Part shown: positions 23,372 to 31,977 of the stretch, one piece after another
Layout: every line of letters starts with the position of its first letter
Numbering within the stretch: position 1 is the stretch's first letter
Assembly: GCA_910579015.1 (NCBI GenBank)
Contig: CAJTRO010000006.1
Span: 42,843-106,842 of the forward strand
Length of the DNA: 64,000 nucleotides
Direction of reading: 5' to 3'
Source of the DNA: an uncultured Dorea sp.
Lineage (GTDB): Bacteria > Bacillota > Clostridia > Lachnospirales > Lachnospiraceae
The notes under the pieces: generated by a model
What the model was told of the DNA's origin: nothing
Database searches by the model: none
What the model saw: the letters and a program-made list of their open reading frames with translations, nothing else
Made by a program: the position numbers and the translations under genes

Positions 23372-23443
23372 TTCCCTAAAGGGGGCAGATAGTCAGTGCC
23401 GGACAACGTCATAAGGTGCTGACTATCTGCACCATTTAAGGAA
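23372..23443. repeat. Large inverted repeat before rep, putative origin
   Basis: Two 25-base arms (23372-23396 and 23419-23443) match at 22 of 25 positions, with the inner 12 bp (GCAGATAGTCAG / CTGACTATCTGC) perfect and a 22-base loop. It is 100 bases upstream of the rep-like gene. Rolling-circle double-strand origins often have such a cruciform; a transcription terminator is the alternative. Confidence 0.55.
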
Positions 23444-23542
23444 ACAGATGTCGTTCTATCTTTACTTGATATATAAAACAACATCTTCCGAAAAATCGGA
23501 GTAGAAACAAGCACATACAAAATAGGATACGAGGTGAATTTC

Positions 23543-24367
23543 GTGGGCAAAGCAAAACAATGTTTTGTATACAATACGAAAATCATTGAAACTCCTACTA
23601 CGAAAGAAGTGTATTTCTATGAAACTCCAATTTACAGCCATTCAAATTCAGATTCAAAAACAAGTAATACACAAGCACATAAACGTAAAGTATTTGATGA
23701 AATGTCGGCTCATAAGCAATATGACAGTTTAAAGCGCAAGCAAAAACACTATGAGCAAACCCGTTGGGAGATTGCCCGTATTGTTGACTGCAATTTTGAT
23801 AACAAGACCAAATTTTTAACGCTGACATTCCGAGAGAATATTCAAGACATCACTATAACCAACAAGGAATTTAAGTATTTTATACAACGATTAAATTACT
23901 ATCTGTATCAAACCAAAGTCCAGACATTGAAATATATTGCAACGTGGGAGAAACAGAAACGTGGAGCAATCCACTACCATGTTATTTTCTTTGATTTTCC
24001 GTTTGTGGCAAAGGAAAAACTACAAGATTTATGGACGCATGGATTTATCAAAATAAACCGCATTGATGTAGACAGCATGTAGAACAGAGGACGTTATTTA
24101 AGCAAATATTTTGGTAAAGACCTAGAGTTAAAGGAACACAAAAAAAAGGCATTTTTCAAATCTCAAAACCTTAAAATGCCAATTGAACAAAAGTTAATGC
24201 TTACAGATGATATTCTACAGGATTTAACACAAGAGAATGTCGTCTTTCAGAAAGAATATACCAGACAGGTGTATGATACAAAATCTATCATTACAAACGG
24301 CTCACCCCTTAAAGACAGCAGTGTTACATATCTGAAAATTAAAAAGGGGCGTGATTGTACTGGCTAA
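23543..24367 (+). pseudogene. Rep-like replication protein interrupted by an amber codon
   Basis: The frame reads MGKAKQCFVYNTK, CNFDNKTKFLTLTFRENI, YIATWEKQKRGAIHYHVIFF and DLWTHGFIKINRID. The HYHVIF motif is the metal-binding His-x-His of rolling-circle Rep proteins. After 179 codons a single TAG (24080-24082) follows ATG; the same frame then continues with NRGRYLSKYFGKDLEL for 95 codons. The YLSKYF stretch is where the catalytic tyrosine region should be. The full protein would be about 274 residues. Unless the stop is read through, the catalytic half is lost. The start at 23543 has GAGGTG upstream. Confidence 0.75.
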
Positions 24368-25679
24368 ACTGAACGCCCTTGAAATCCTGCAATATGAGAA
24401 AGCCATTATGTCGAGAGCAGATTCAATAAAGATATTGTATCAAGAATTAAAAACTGGTATACTTTCGCTAACGGATATACAAGAACAGGTTGATATGAAT
24501 AAAAAACAAGTTCTTGATTTACACAAAAAAATGTATAACTACTGGCAAGGAAAAAATGGTAAGTGGTACAGCTATTTACCGAAAGAGGGGGTTGAACCGC
24601 CAAAGGGAAAGCAGATTGAGAGTGTCAACGAGGAAAAATTGAATAGTAAAATCATAGAGTATTATGTCATTGAGGAATCCCGAAAAAAGCAGGAAAAGAC
24701 TTGCCCTACTTTCCTAGAAGTTTATTACATGTGGCGAAGTATTAAGGATTTAGAATTAGACGATAACTCAATCTATAAGTTTAATACTGACTGCAAACGT
24801 TTCTTTGTTGGTACAGACTTTGCTGAGATGCCTATTAATCAGATTAATGAGAACACAATAAAAGTTTTTATGTTGGAAACCATCAAGCGACTTGAATTGT
24901 GCAAAGAAACCACACGTAAGTTTTTCAGCTATATAAAAAACGTGATTAGATACGCAAGAATTGAAAAAATTATCACAGATAATCCAGTGGAATTTCTTGA
25001 GCCTAAAGACTTTACAAAACATTGTGGAGAAATTGAAGTATCTGACTGCGATAAATACTATACCGATACTGAACTTGCTATTATCTTAAAAGCCTTGCAT
25101 GGATATTATAGGGAGAACCCTTTATATATGCCGCCTTATGCCATAGAATTAGCAATGTACACGGGTATGAGGGTTAGTGAGCTATCAACCTTGAAATGGT
25201 CTGATATCAATGATATCTGCATCAGTATCAATAAATCTGCAAAACACAATCGGTTAAAAAATGAATTTTCTGTTGGTAAGACTAAAACCAAGAAATCAAG
25301 AGCCTATCCGGTTGACGGACAGATTAATCACTTATTGGCACGCATCAAGCGAGTACAAGAAGAACATGGAATTTTATGTGAATGGATTTTCACGGATGGC
25401 AATGGAAGTTATACCCATGCAAGAAACATAACTGACTGCATGACACGGTTATGCCGGGAAAACAAATTAAACGGTGGTGGTATCACTAAGCTACGGAAAA
25501 CAACCAGTTCCGACTTACAAGCTAAAGGCACACCGAAATCAGTGGTCGCAAGTATGTTAGGACATACTACCGAGGTCAACGAGAAGTATTATACCTATGA
25601 CACTTCAAACCTTGCCGAAAAGAAAAAGATTATCCAAGAGCGAAATGCCAAATTTAAGAATCTGGCACACACTGGATAA
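24351..25679 (+). CDS. Tyrosine recombinase (integrase) of the element
   Basis: Integrates and excises the element at tRNA-Pro. A 442-residue protein with N-terminal arm-binding domain (to about 120), core-binding domain (about 125-215) and catalytic domain. First arginine in TGMRVSELSTLKW, second in ITKLRKTTSS, then LGHTT and the nucleophile tyrosine in NEKYYTYD. The usual H-x-L-R histidine is threonine here (TKLR). The GTG start overlaps the last codons of the rep frame. The stop lies 69 bases from attR, and the arm-type site begins at the stop codon itself. Confidence 0.93.
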   Translation: MIVLAKLNALEILQYEKAIMSRADSIKILYQELKTGILSLTDIQEQVDMNKKQVLDLHKKMYNYWQGKNGKWYSYLPKEGVEPPKGKQIESVNEEKLNSKIIEYYVIEESRKKQEKTCPTFLEVYYMWRSIKDLELDDNSIYKFNTDCKRFFVGTDFAEMPINQINENTIKVFMLETIKRLELCKETTRKFFSYIKNVIRYARIEKIITDNPVEFLEPKDFTKHCGEIEVSDCDKYYTDTELAIILKALHGYYRENPLYMPPYAIELAMYTGMRVSELSTLKWSDINDICISINKSAKHNRLKNEFSVGKTKTKKSRAYPVDGQINHLLARIKRVQEEHGILCEWIFTDGNGSYTHARNITDCMTRLCRENKLNGGGITKLRKTTSSDLQAKGTPKSVVASMLGHTTEVNEKYYTYDTSNLAEKKKIIQERNAKFKNLAHTG

Positions 25680-25699
25680 TCCCAACCAAAGCCAACCAA
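25678..25699. repeat. Arm-type integrase site, right
   Basis: AATCCCAACC then AAAGCCAACCAA, directly at the integrase stop codon and 49 bases from the attR core. Same orientation and near-identical to 20814-20836. Confidence 0.6.
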
Positions 25700-25726
25700 C
25701 TTTTTCAACACCTAAAAAATGAAAAA

Positions 25727-25743
25727 CCCCCATAAAATGGGGG
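25727..25743 (-). terminator. Terminator of tRNA-Pro supplied by the element
   Basis: CCCCC-ATAAAAT-GGGGG stem; on the minus strand TTTTTC follows. It lies on the element side of attR, so insertion gave the tRNA gene a new end signal. Confidence 0.7.
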
Positions 25744-25747
25744 ATAA

Positions 25748-25821
<74 letters not shown>

Positions 25822-25883
25822 ATAATATGTAATTATGTCCGAGTGTCTTGTCCGCCAAGACACCCGGCGCCCCTGCCAAGGAA

Positions 25884-25954
25884 CTACGGATAGAGGATTT
25901 GAACCTCTACTAACAGAGTCAGAGTCTGCTGTGCTGCCGTTACACCAATCCGCA
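25884..25954 (-). tRNA. tRNA-Gln (anticodon CTG)
   Basis: Acceptor TGCGGAT/ATCCGTA (one G-T pair), anticodon stem GCAGA/TCTGT with loop CTCTGAC, T arm AGAGG-TTCAAAT-CCTCT, discriminator G. Reads CAG codons. It lies 62 bases ahead of tRNA-Pro on the same strand; a TATAAT is visible about 20 bases upstream, so the two probably share a transcript. Positions 25980-26085 are AT-rich and hold nothing recognisable. Confidence 0.93.
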
Positions 25955-26085
25955 TCATCTCCCGCGAACAAATTATATTATAACAGCTTTTCTGCAAAAA
26001 TCAACCCTTTTTTTCAATTTTTTTTATTTTTTTTAAATTTCTTTTTAAATGCCCCGAAACCCGCTATTCCTGCCGTATTTCATGC

Positions 26086-26473
26086 CTATGCTTCCGGCCA
26101 GCCCTTCTCTTCCTCGTTCTCTTCCTGTCCGCTGACAGTATCCAGCGCGCTGGCAATCAGCTTGATCATCTCCCACACAGAACGGAAGCTGATCGTCTTA
26201 TCCTTGTCCATCCATGTGATCCGCCCCTGCCAGCTGCTGTTCTGACGGTGCTGTACACGGATGATGAAGGTCCCCAGGTCTCCATGGATATGGAAAATTA
26301 ATCGAATCAAAGAAGCGTTCCAGCTCAAACAACAATTGGTCCAGCTCTCTGATCTCAACCGCCTCCGTGCTGTACCCATGATACATCCTGCCCGACAGAC
26401 TGCCGTCTTCCACCTGATCTACACACAACACCACTCCGTTTGGTGATCCTATGTACCATTGAGATCTCTCCAT
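26086..26473 (-). pseudogene. Frame-disrupted companion of the BTAD regulator
   Basis: Two overlapping frames make sense only together. The first, from an ATG after GAGG at 26473, reads MERSQWYIGSPNGVVLC, ELDQLLFELERFFDSINFP. The second, one frame over, reads HGDLGTFIIRVQHRQNSSWQ, GRITWMDKDK and SFRSVWEMIKLIASALD. The switch point is near 26285-26300. Intact homologues in Lachnospiraceae carry both halves in one protein, beside BTAD regulators; here the middle seems to be shortened as well. Function unknown. Mutation and sequencing error cannot be told apart here. Confidence 0.6.
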
Positions 26474-26507
26474 ACGTCTGTTTCCTCTCTAATATTATAC
26501 TATGCTA

Positions 26508-27725
26508 TTACAAAATCCTCTCGCCTGCTGACGTGCACACCACACTGTTCACATGATAGTGGATCCCCGTCCTCTGCCTGCCCACCAGGAAGTGATCATT
26601 GATCCTCTTCTGCAATACACGGCAGTTCTCCCGTGTCGTGTTAAGCAGCAGTACAAGATACTGCCCCCTGCCATACTTATTGACCGCATCACTGCGGCGC
26701 ACCGACTGACAGATAGCCTCCCCAAGCCTCTCTGACAGCTCTTCCAGTACCGGGCCTTCCTTCATCGGATTCCCCTTACTGTCCACGACCGTACACAGCA
26801 TCAGGTAGACCGACTGGCCTCCCCGCTCCATGATACGCTCCACCATCTGATAGATCCCGCGGAACACCGGATAAGAGCAGAGATATCCTCCATACGGCTC
26901 TTCCCGCTCTTCAAACAGCTTCTCCTGTATTGAATCAAGGACAGCGTAGTGATGTCCCATCTGCGTCCCAAGACGTCCCATAAGCTCCATGAGACGGTCT
27001 GACGGGCGCAGTCCCTGCTCCTGAAAATACAGCTCCACCGTATCATCATACAGCTTCCCCGCGTCCTCGTCCCTTCCAAGGGCAACCAGCGCCTCCATCG
27101 TGATGGTCTCCCAGTCCGCCAGCGGATTGATCCTGGCCGCATACAGCCCCAGTCTCTCCATCGTAAGATAGTCCTGCTTCTTCCTCAACAACTCCGCAGC
27201 CTTCTCCACGCACATACAGAAAATCCCCCTGTAACGCCGTGCCTCCTGGGCCACCCACACGGTCCCGGCCTGAAGCCCCAGAAATTCACCCGTATAACAA
27301 TGGACCGCCTCTATATAACGCTTAAGCTTCGTCTGTGGATCTTCCTCTGCCTCCGCAGCCAGATACAGCCTGTCAAGCTCAGCCGCATCCTCTATCACCG
27401 GAACAGCCCCCGTCCAGTAATAGATCCCCTTCTTCTGCTCGATGTAATTCACATCCGGAAGCCCCGCATTCTTAAGCTTCTTCTTCGCATTATAGATAAC
27501 GCTCCTCATGGCATGATGGAGATCCTGTATATCTCTGTCCTCAAATAAGATACGCTCAAGCTGGTCCCGGGCGATCCCGTTCTTCCCACTGTGCAGAAGC
27601 AGCTGCATCAGATATGCAAACTGTGTCTCGCTGGACCTGGAGCCTCCGGCCACAAGACGGCCGTTCCAGGTCATCGCAAAATTCCCAAACATCTGCACAT
27701 ATAGAACGTTTTCTTCTTCACTCAT
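26508..27725 (-). CDS. BTAD-domain transcriptional regulator of the surface-fibre locus
   Basis: A 405-residue SARP-like activator. N-terminal winged helix (about residues 5-95: FGNFAMTWNGRLV, LMQLLLHSGKNGIARDQLER, MRSVIYNAKKKLKNAG), then a BTAD helical domain (about 105-250), then a C-terminal domain resembling a degenerate GGDEF/cyclase fold (VRRSDAVNKYGRGQYLVLLL) without the GGDEF signature. It could bind a ligand there but not make c-di-GMP. The start at 27725 has AAGGAT nine bases upstream. Its place at the end of the sortase/pilin locus, as in relatives, suggests that it controls the locus. Confidence 0.82.
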   Translation of the reverse strand: MSEEENVLYVQMFGNFAMTWNGRLVAGGSRSSETQFAYLMQLLLHSGKNGIARDQLERILFEDRDIQDLHHAMRSVIYNAKKKLKNAGLPDVNYIEQKKGIYYWTGAVPVIEDAAELDRLYLAAEAEEDPQTKLKRYIEAVHCYTGEFLGLQAGTVWVAQEARRYRGIFCMCVEKAAELLRKKQDYLTMERLGLYAARINPLADWETITMEALVALGRDEDAGKLYDDTVELYFQEQGLRPSDRLMELMGRLGTQMGHHYAVLDSIQEKLFEEREEPYGGYLCSYPVFRGIYQMVERIMERGGQSVYLMLCTVVDSKGNPMKEGPVLEELSERLGEAICQSVRRSDAVNKYGRGQYLVLLLNTTRENCRVLQKRINDHFLVGRQRTGIHYHVNSVVCTSAGERIL

Positions 27726-27774
27726 TCCCATAATCCTTCATTCTCTGCTTTCCGGTCCGATTCTTAATTCCATA

Positions 27775-27842
27775 TCCGGTCCTGTTTCATATCCCGTCTT
27801 ACTTTTTATCCGGTCTTATTTCATATCCCGTCTTATTTTTTA
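27775..27842. repeat. Two 34-bp tandem repeats
   Basis: Units at 27775-27808 and 27809-27842 are 31/34 identical (each starts TCCGGTC and contains TTTCATATCCCGTCTTA); a partial third copy lies before them. They fill the gap between the regulator and the sortase B gene. No hairpin. Confidence 0.7.
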
Positions 27843-27897
27843 TCGGACTTTATCTCTCCCAGCATAATCTTTCGTTCATACATCACTACATAAATTT

Positions 27898-28686
27898 TCA
27901 ATTTTCTTGCCCTGCTTCCACCCCGCTCCCGGTAAGCGGCGTACCGCCTGCGCTCCCTGCCGGCACCAGTTTCCCGTGAAGCACGGCCCTCGCATTATCA
28001 AATACATACGCACAGGTAGACAAAAGCACATACCGGCTCTCACGGTCCAATTCCACATCCGTCTGGAATGCAGACTGCGACAGGGCTTTCTCAAGATATG
28101 CATCCATCTCCTCCCCCGGCTCCTGGATCATGGTATAGGTATCTGCCCGGGCAGAAGTCATATACCCGCTGAACAGTTCAATCTTGTAATCCTGCTCCGG
28201 CGTCAGCAGCCACATCACCGGATGATCCTCGTAATATTGCTGATCCTGCCAGTTCTCCAGCGTGGCAAACATAGAATCATTCTTCATGTGATGCCCATAG
28301 AGAATCGTATTGGCGTCCGCAAATCCCGGCCTGTTATGACAATCTGCAAAAATAGAGCCGGATACGCTGTAGTCTTTTTCATACGTATGGCTCAAATAGA
28401 ACTTATTATCTCCGCCCTGCAAAACAGGATAGTCGATCACCGTCCCCTCACAATAAATCCATGCCGCGACTTCTGCGTTGACCTGGCGCAATGCATCAAA
28501 ATCTACCACCTTCGGCGCGATCTCCCCCCCGGAAGCCTCGTTGGTCTTCGTAAATTCTTCTGATGCCTGCGCATATATCCTGTCATTGTCGCGGTACTGT
28601 TTCATTACGAAACCAATTACACCGACCGAACCTATGAATATGACCAGCAGTACCGCCATGATGATCCTTCTTATTTTCTTTTTCAT
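27898..28686 (-). CDS. srtB: Class B sortase
   Basis: Membrane-anchored transpeptidase that cuts a sorting motif and links the protein to cell wall or pilus. One N-terminal helix (IIMAVLLVIFIGSVGVIGF), then the class B core: VAAWIYCEGTVIDYPVLQ, the catalytic His in LYGHHM, the nucleophile Cys in LLSTCAYVFDNA and Arg in ARAVLHGKL. Start at 28686 follows GGAGAG. Likely substrates are the KTGD-ended protein at 30312 or others in the cluster. The C-terminal tail (about 20 Gly/Ala/Thr-rich residues) is unusual. Confidence 0.92.
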   Translation of the reverse strand: MKKKIRRIIMAVLLVIFIGSVGVIGFVMKQYRDNDRIYAQASEEFTKTNEASGGEIAPKVVDFDALRQVNAEVAAWIYCEGTVIDYPVLQGGDNKFYLSHTYEKDYSVSGSIFADCHNRPGFADANTILYGHHMKNDSMFATLENWQDQQYYEDHPVMWLLTPEQDYKIELFSGYMTSARADTYTMIQEPGEEMDAYLEKALSQSAFQTDVELDRESRYVLLSTCAYVFDNARAVLHGKLVPAGSAGGTPLTGSGVEAGQEN

Positions 28687-28763
28687 CTGCCACTCTCCAT
28701 CTCTTCCCACAGCCTGCGTATTTCCCGGGAAGACTCCCGCAATACAGCGCTCAACTTATTCAT
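28683..28763 (-). CDS. 26-codon frame linking sipW and srtB
   Basis: AGGAGG, nine bases, then ATG. The frame (MNKLSAVLRESSREIRRLWE plus six residues) starts inside the last codons of sipW and its TGA overlaps the srtB ATG. It may be a real micro-protein or simply a coupling frame that delivers ribosomes to srtB. The peptide is a charged amphipathic helix. Confidence 0.45.
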   Translation of the reverse strand: MNKLSAVLRESSREIRRLWEEMESGR

Positions 28764-29325
28764 GGAGCTCTACCTCCTGCTCGCTGTAGCGGTTTCTCTC
28801 CCTGAGCCTTCCCGCAAGGATATTAAACATGGCTCCGCAGGCGGCAAAGCATACAGCATAGACTTTCCCTATGGTACTTGTATACACTTCCATCAACTCT
28901 CCAAGCACAGGAAAATGGGCAGTCACCCGTCCGATCACCGCCGCATACGGCACATCGTTCATGTCCTCCCCCTCATTCGCGTCACCTTTCGTCGTAAAGG
29001 TTCCTTCAACCGTCTTATTCTGTACTACGCGGTGAGTGATCACAACCTCCCCGCTCTCAAATGCAATAATGTCTCCTTCTGCTATGGTCTCCGGCTCGGC
29101 GGCCTTCACGTAGATTGCGCTTCCGACCGGTATCTCGGGCGCCATACTTCCGCTGACCACATGGTAGATCCCATATCCCATAAAACGCGGCACCGTAACC
29201 GGCAGACAGGTGGCGATCACGCTTATCAGGATCAATGTCCCTATAAGGTTACAAAGGGCGGGAACAAATTTCCCTCCCTTTGTCCTGCTCTGCCCGGACG
29301 GCTGCGTCTTTTCTCTATTCTTCAT
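28756..29325 (-). CDS. sipW: SipW-type signal peptidase I
   Basis: Membrane serine protease of the ER/archaeal-like subfamily, with a Ser-His dyad instead of Ser-Lys: serine in VVSGSMAPEIPVGS and histidine in VVITHRVV. Membrane helices at about residues 22-44 and 148-170. In Bacillus SipW processes TasA and TapA fibre proteins. Here the two TasA-like genes upstream (31153 and 31977) carry matching signal peptides. It overlaps the upstream gene by 11 bases. Confidence 0.92.
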   Translation of the reverse strand: MKNREKTQPSGQSRTKGGKFVPALCNLIGTLILISVIATCLPVTVPRFMGYGIYHVVSGSMAPEIPVGSAIYVKAAEPETIAEGDIIAFESGEVVITHRVVQNKTVEGTFTTKGDANEGEDMNDVPYAAVIGRVTAHFPVLGELMEVYTSTIGKVYAVCFAACGAMFNILAGRLRERNRYSEQEVELHE

Positions 29326-30331
29326 TTCCTTTGTTTCCCATACTGCCCACTCTTACACTGAGCATTCTCTTTCTGCGCATATACAGATATCCGGCTCCAA
29401 CTCCCAGTAAGATCAAGATAGAGATGATCCCTGTCTTGGCTGCCGCCGGAAGATCCAGCAGAAGAGTTGCAAAATCACCTCTGCCAAGAGGAGTCTCACC
29501 GTCGCTCAACTGCATCAGACCGCCATCTGCATCCTCGCCGTTTCCGTCTCCTCCCTGAGCCAGCGGAACCTCGTCGTCAATCGCCTCAACCATAGGCGGA
29601 GGCGTCACCCCTGCCGCTTCTGCCGCCGCATTGGCCGCCGCTATGTCAGCGTCTCCAGGCGCCGCAGGCGTTGTTGCAGGAGTCGCCGGTGTTGCCGGTG
29701 TCGCCGGTGTTTCTTCCTGTGCAGGCGGTACAGCCCCCTCGCCGATCGGCTCATACGTGAATCTGAATACATTATCCGCCGGATTTTCCTTCAGCGTACC
29801 TGTCAGGTTATAGGCCTGCGGCAGATATCCCTCAATATACAGGAATGCAACGACCGGACGATCGCCTATATTTCCATAATATGTCTCGGCGGGCGCCAGT
29901 TCATTCCCGTCCGCATCCATATATTCCACCGTGTATGCAACAGCATCTGAAAGCACGCCATACGCAACCACATAATCCTGATCTTCGGTCACCTTATACT
30001 CCTCGCTGAGCTGACTGCTGGTCGGAGTTGTGCTGTTATCCTTCCCGCTCTCACGGATTCCACGGATATAGTACTTACTGTTATCCTCAAGCTTTACCAC
30101 TCTCTGGCTGAACGGAAGCGGACTTCCATACTCCAGGCCCTCGAATACCATCATCTCCCCGCCGTTCACCGTACCGTGGGCTCCGGCAAAAAGACGCACC
30201 GTATAGGTATACTTCTCATTTGACGCCGCGCGGGCCGTCAGGCTTAAGGGCGCCATGAGGGTACATGCCAGGACAAGTACCAGGATCCATGAAAATGTAG
30301 ATACTCTCTTATTATTCCAATGTCTCGTCAT
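29315..30331 (-). CDS. MucBP-like surface protein with Pro/Ala/Thr stalk
   Basis: Signal peptide (ILVLVLACTLMAPLSLTARA), an N-terminal beta-rich domain, a MucBP-type domain (VAYTVEYMDADGNELAPAE, YYGNIGDRPVV, GYLPQAYNLTG), a low-complexity TPATPATPAT stalk (about residues 205-220), a flexible acidic Gly-rich part, and a C-terminal membrane helix (TGIISILILLGVGAGYLYM) with RRKR. No LPXTG or KTGD motif is clear before the helix, so it may be held by the membrane only. It overlaps both neighbours. Probable adhesin or fibre base. Confidence 0.75.
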   Translation of the reverse strand: MTRHWNNKRVSTFSWILVLVLACTLMAPLSLTARAASNEKYTYTVRLFAGAHGTVNGGEMMVFEGLEYGSPLPFSQRVVKLEDNSKYYIRGIRESGKDNSTTPTSSQLSEEYKVTEDQDYVVAYGVLSDAVAYTVEYMDADGNELAPAETYYGNIGDRPVVAFLYIEGYLPQAYNLTGTLKENPADNVFRFTYEPIGEGAVPPAQEETPATPATPATPATTPAAPGDADIAAANAAAEAAGVTPPPMVEAIDDEVPLAQGGDGNGEDADGGLMQLSDGETPLGRGDFATLLLDLPAAAKTGIISILILLGVGAGYLYMRRKRMLSVRVGSMGNKGNEE

Positions 30332-31139
30332 GTCTTGCCCTTCCCCCTCTCTTCTCTGCTTTTATCCTCTTCGCCGCTTTCTCCTTCTCACGTTCCAGCT
30401 GTCCATATGCTGCAAGCAGAAGGAACAGCGTGCCTGTCACGCAGGCCGCGATGATAAAGGGCGTAAGATTCATCTCGTCTCCCGTCTTAACGACCTCGCC
30501 CTGTCTGCCCGGATTCGGGTTCGGGGTATCTGTTCCGGAAGTATTCATCTCTACAGCAAAGTTCATTTGCAGGTCTGCCAGTGTATTCTGGTAATCATTT
30601 CCCTGTGTATCACCGTCAAGGGCAACCTCCAGTGTCACCTTCCCGCTCTGTCCCTTCTTGAGGGTATCCAGGAAGAAGTAATCGCTCAGCGCGTTCGTTG
30701 CCTGACGGAGACCTTCGCCCGCCTTGCTGCCGTTCGCATCCTCACCGCCTACCGTGTCACTGTCATACAAAGACGTCACTTCACCATCCGGCCCAGTATA
30801 TGTCAGCTTATAAGTATAGACGCCGCCGCTGGTTCCCGCGTTCGCACTCCGGTCCTCCAGAGAATAGAGCACCTCGTTCGTCATATACCAGTCTGTTGCC
30901 TCGTCGTTCTCATTCTTCAGAGCCAGCGTAATGATCACATTGTCGCCCGGCTGGATCCCATAGATGGCATCGTTAATGTCAGAAGTCTTGAAGTTGCTCA
31001 CCATCTTCTTGTCTTTGGAAAATACCACCGACCAGTCCGAATTGCCGTGGGAAGTCTCCGCATTGGCTGTTACGGCAGACATTGCCATGGTCACAAGCAG
31101 ACCTAATACCGGCAGCAGCTTCCATCTCTTTCTCCTCAT
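30312..31139 (-). CDS. Surface protein with KTGD-type sorting signal
   Basis: Signal peptide (LLPVLGLLVTMAMSAVTANA), a beta-sandwich-like exported domain (DNVIITLALKNENDEATDWY, the phrase typical of TasA-associated proteins), then a proline-rich spacer, VVKTGDEMN, a membrane helix (FIIAACVTGTLFLLLAAYG) and a basic tail. KTGD before the helix resembles motifs used by class B sortases in Clostridia. It is thus a likely substrate of the srtB product. It may act as a fibre anchor. Confidence 0.75.
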   Translation of the reverse strand: MRRKRWKLLPVLGLLVTMAMSAVTANAETSHGNSDWSVVFSKDKKMVSNFKTSDINDAIYGIQPGDNVIITLALKNENDEATDWYMTNEVLYSLEDRSANAGTSGGVYTYKLTYTGPDGEVTSLYDSDTVGGEDANGSKAGEGLRQATNALSDYFFLDTLKKGQSGKVTLEVALDGDTQGNDYQNTLADLQMNFAVEMNTSGTDTPNPNPGRQGEVVKTGDEMNLTPFIIAACVTGTLFLLLAAYGQLEREKEKAAKRIKAEKRGGRARHDETLE

Positions 31140-31152
31140 GCTCTCTTCCTCC

Positions 31153-31977
31153 TTAATTCAGACTCAATATTTCATTCTCAACTGTTACCCTGCGCCCCCA
31201 TGCGCTCCAGATGGCATCCTCGGCGTTGTGGTCCTGAACCGCGTCCACCTTCGCCTCGACACAGAACTTCACGCCGTCGTAATCGTAAACTGTCTTGATC
31301 GTCGTATAGTTCCCGTTCTTGCTCACTTCCTGAGTAACCTTGCTTGCAATCATCTCATTGATCTTCAATGTATCTGTAAATGGTTCCGTTACCTGCTCCG
31401 TCTTCAGAACCTTTGAATAGTACAGAACAGTACGCTCCCTGGTAGAAGCTGATTCATCTACCAGCCAGACGCCGTTTCCGCCTTCGGCATTGGTATTCAC
31501 CAGATGCAGGTCGATAAGTCCCGGATCAAGATCGCGCATCTTCGGAGGCTTTTCTCCCTTTTCTGTCTTCGCATCGGCGTCTATCCAGTATTTGTAAATG
31601 CTGACGCGCACATACTGGTCGATGTCGCCGGTATTCTTAACACTCAGTTCTTCGTTATATTTCTTCCCGACTACAAGCTCTTCTTCCTCAGCCAGCATCC
31701 CTTCAAGCAATGCGCCCGTACTCTCACTCCAGGTTCCGTTGGAGGAATCACTGTAATCACGCATGGAAACAGGTTCCGCTTTCTTATCATGATGCCCCTT
31801 CTCCATCAAAGTCACTCCGATGTTGGACATCTGTACCCGCGACGCATAGGTCTCGGAGAAGTATGTCAGCGCCGCCCTCGTCCCTCCGATGGAAGACAGG
31901 AGAAGCAGTACCACCGCTAAGGCAAATGTAATCACCGTGGCCTTGGGGGACTTCAGAAATCTCTTCAATCGCTTCAT
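31153..31977 (-). CDS. TasA/camelysin-like exported protein, longer
   Basis: 274 residues. N-terminal signal of the SipW type: basic start (MKRLKRFLKSPK), a hydrophobic core (VITFALAVVLLLLSS) and a cleavage region GGTRAALTYFSETYAS. The mature part has SVKNTGDIDQYVRVSIYKYW, the beta-sandwich signature of TasA/camelysin-like fibre proteins. No sorting motif. It shares a base with the next gene's stop/start, so the two are made together. Confidence 0.78.
   Translation of the reverse strand: MKRLKRFLKSPKATVITFALAVVLLLLSSIGGTRAALTYFSETYASRVQMSNIGVTLMEKGHHDKKAEPVSMRDYSDSSNGTWSESTGALLEGMLAEEEELVVGKKYNEELSVKNTGDIDQYVRVSIYKYWIDADAKTEKGEKPPKMRDLDPGLIDLHLVNTNAEGGNGVWLVDESASTRERTVLYYSKVLKTEQVTEPFTDTLKINEMIASKVTQEVSKNGNYTTIKTVYDYDGVKFCVEAKVDAVQDHNAEDAIWSAWGRRVTVENEILSLN

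Noticed and set aside
27775-27842. CRISPR array
   Set aside because: Units are directly adjacent with no spacers, and no cas genes are present in the window.
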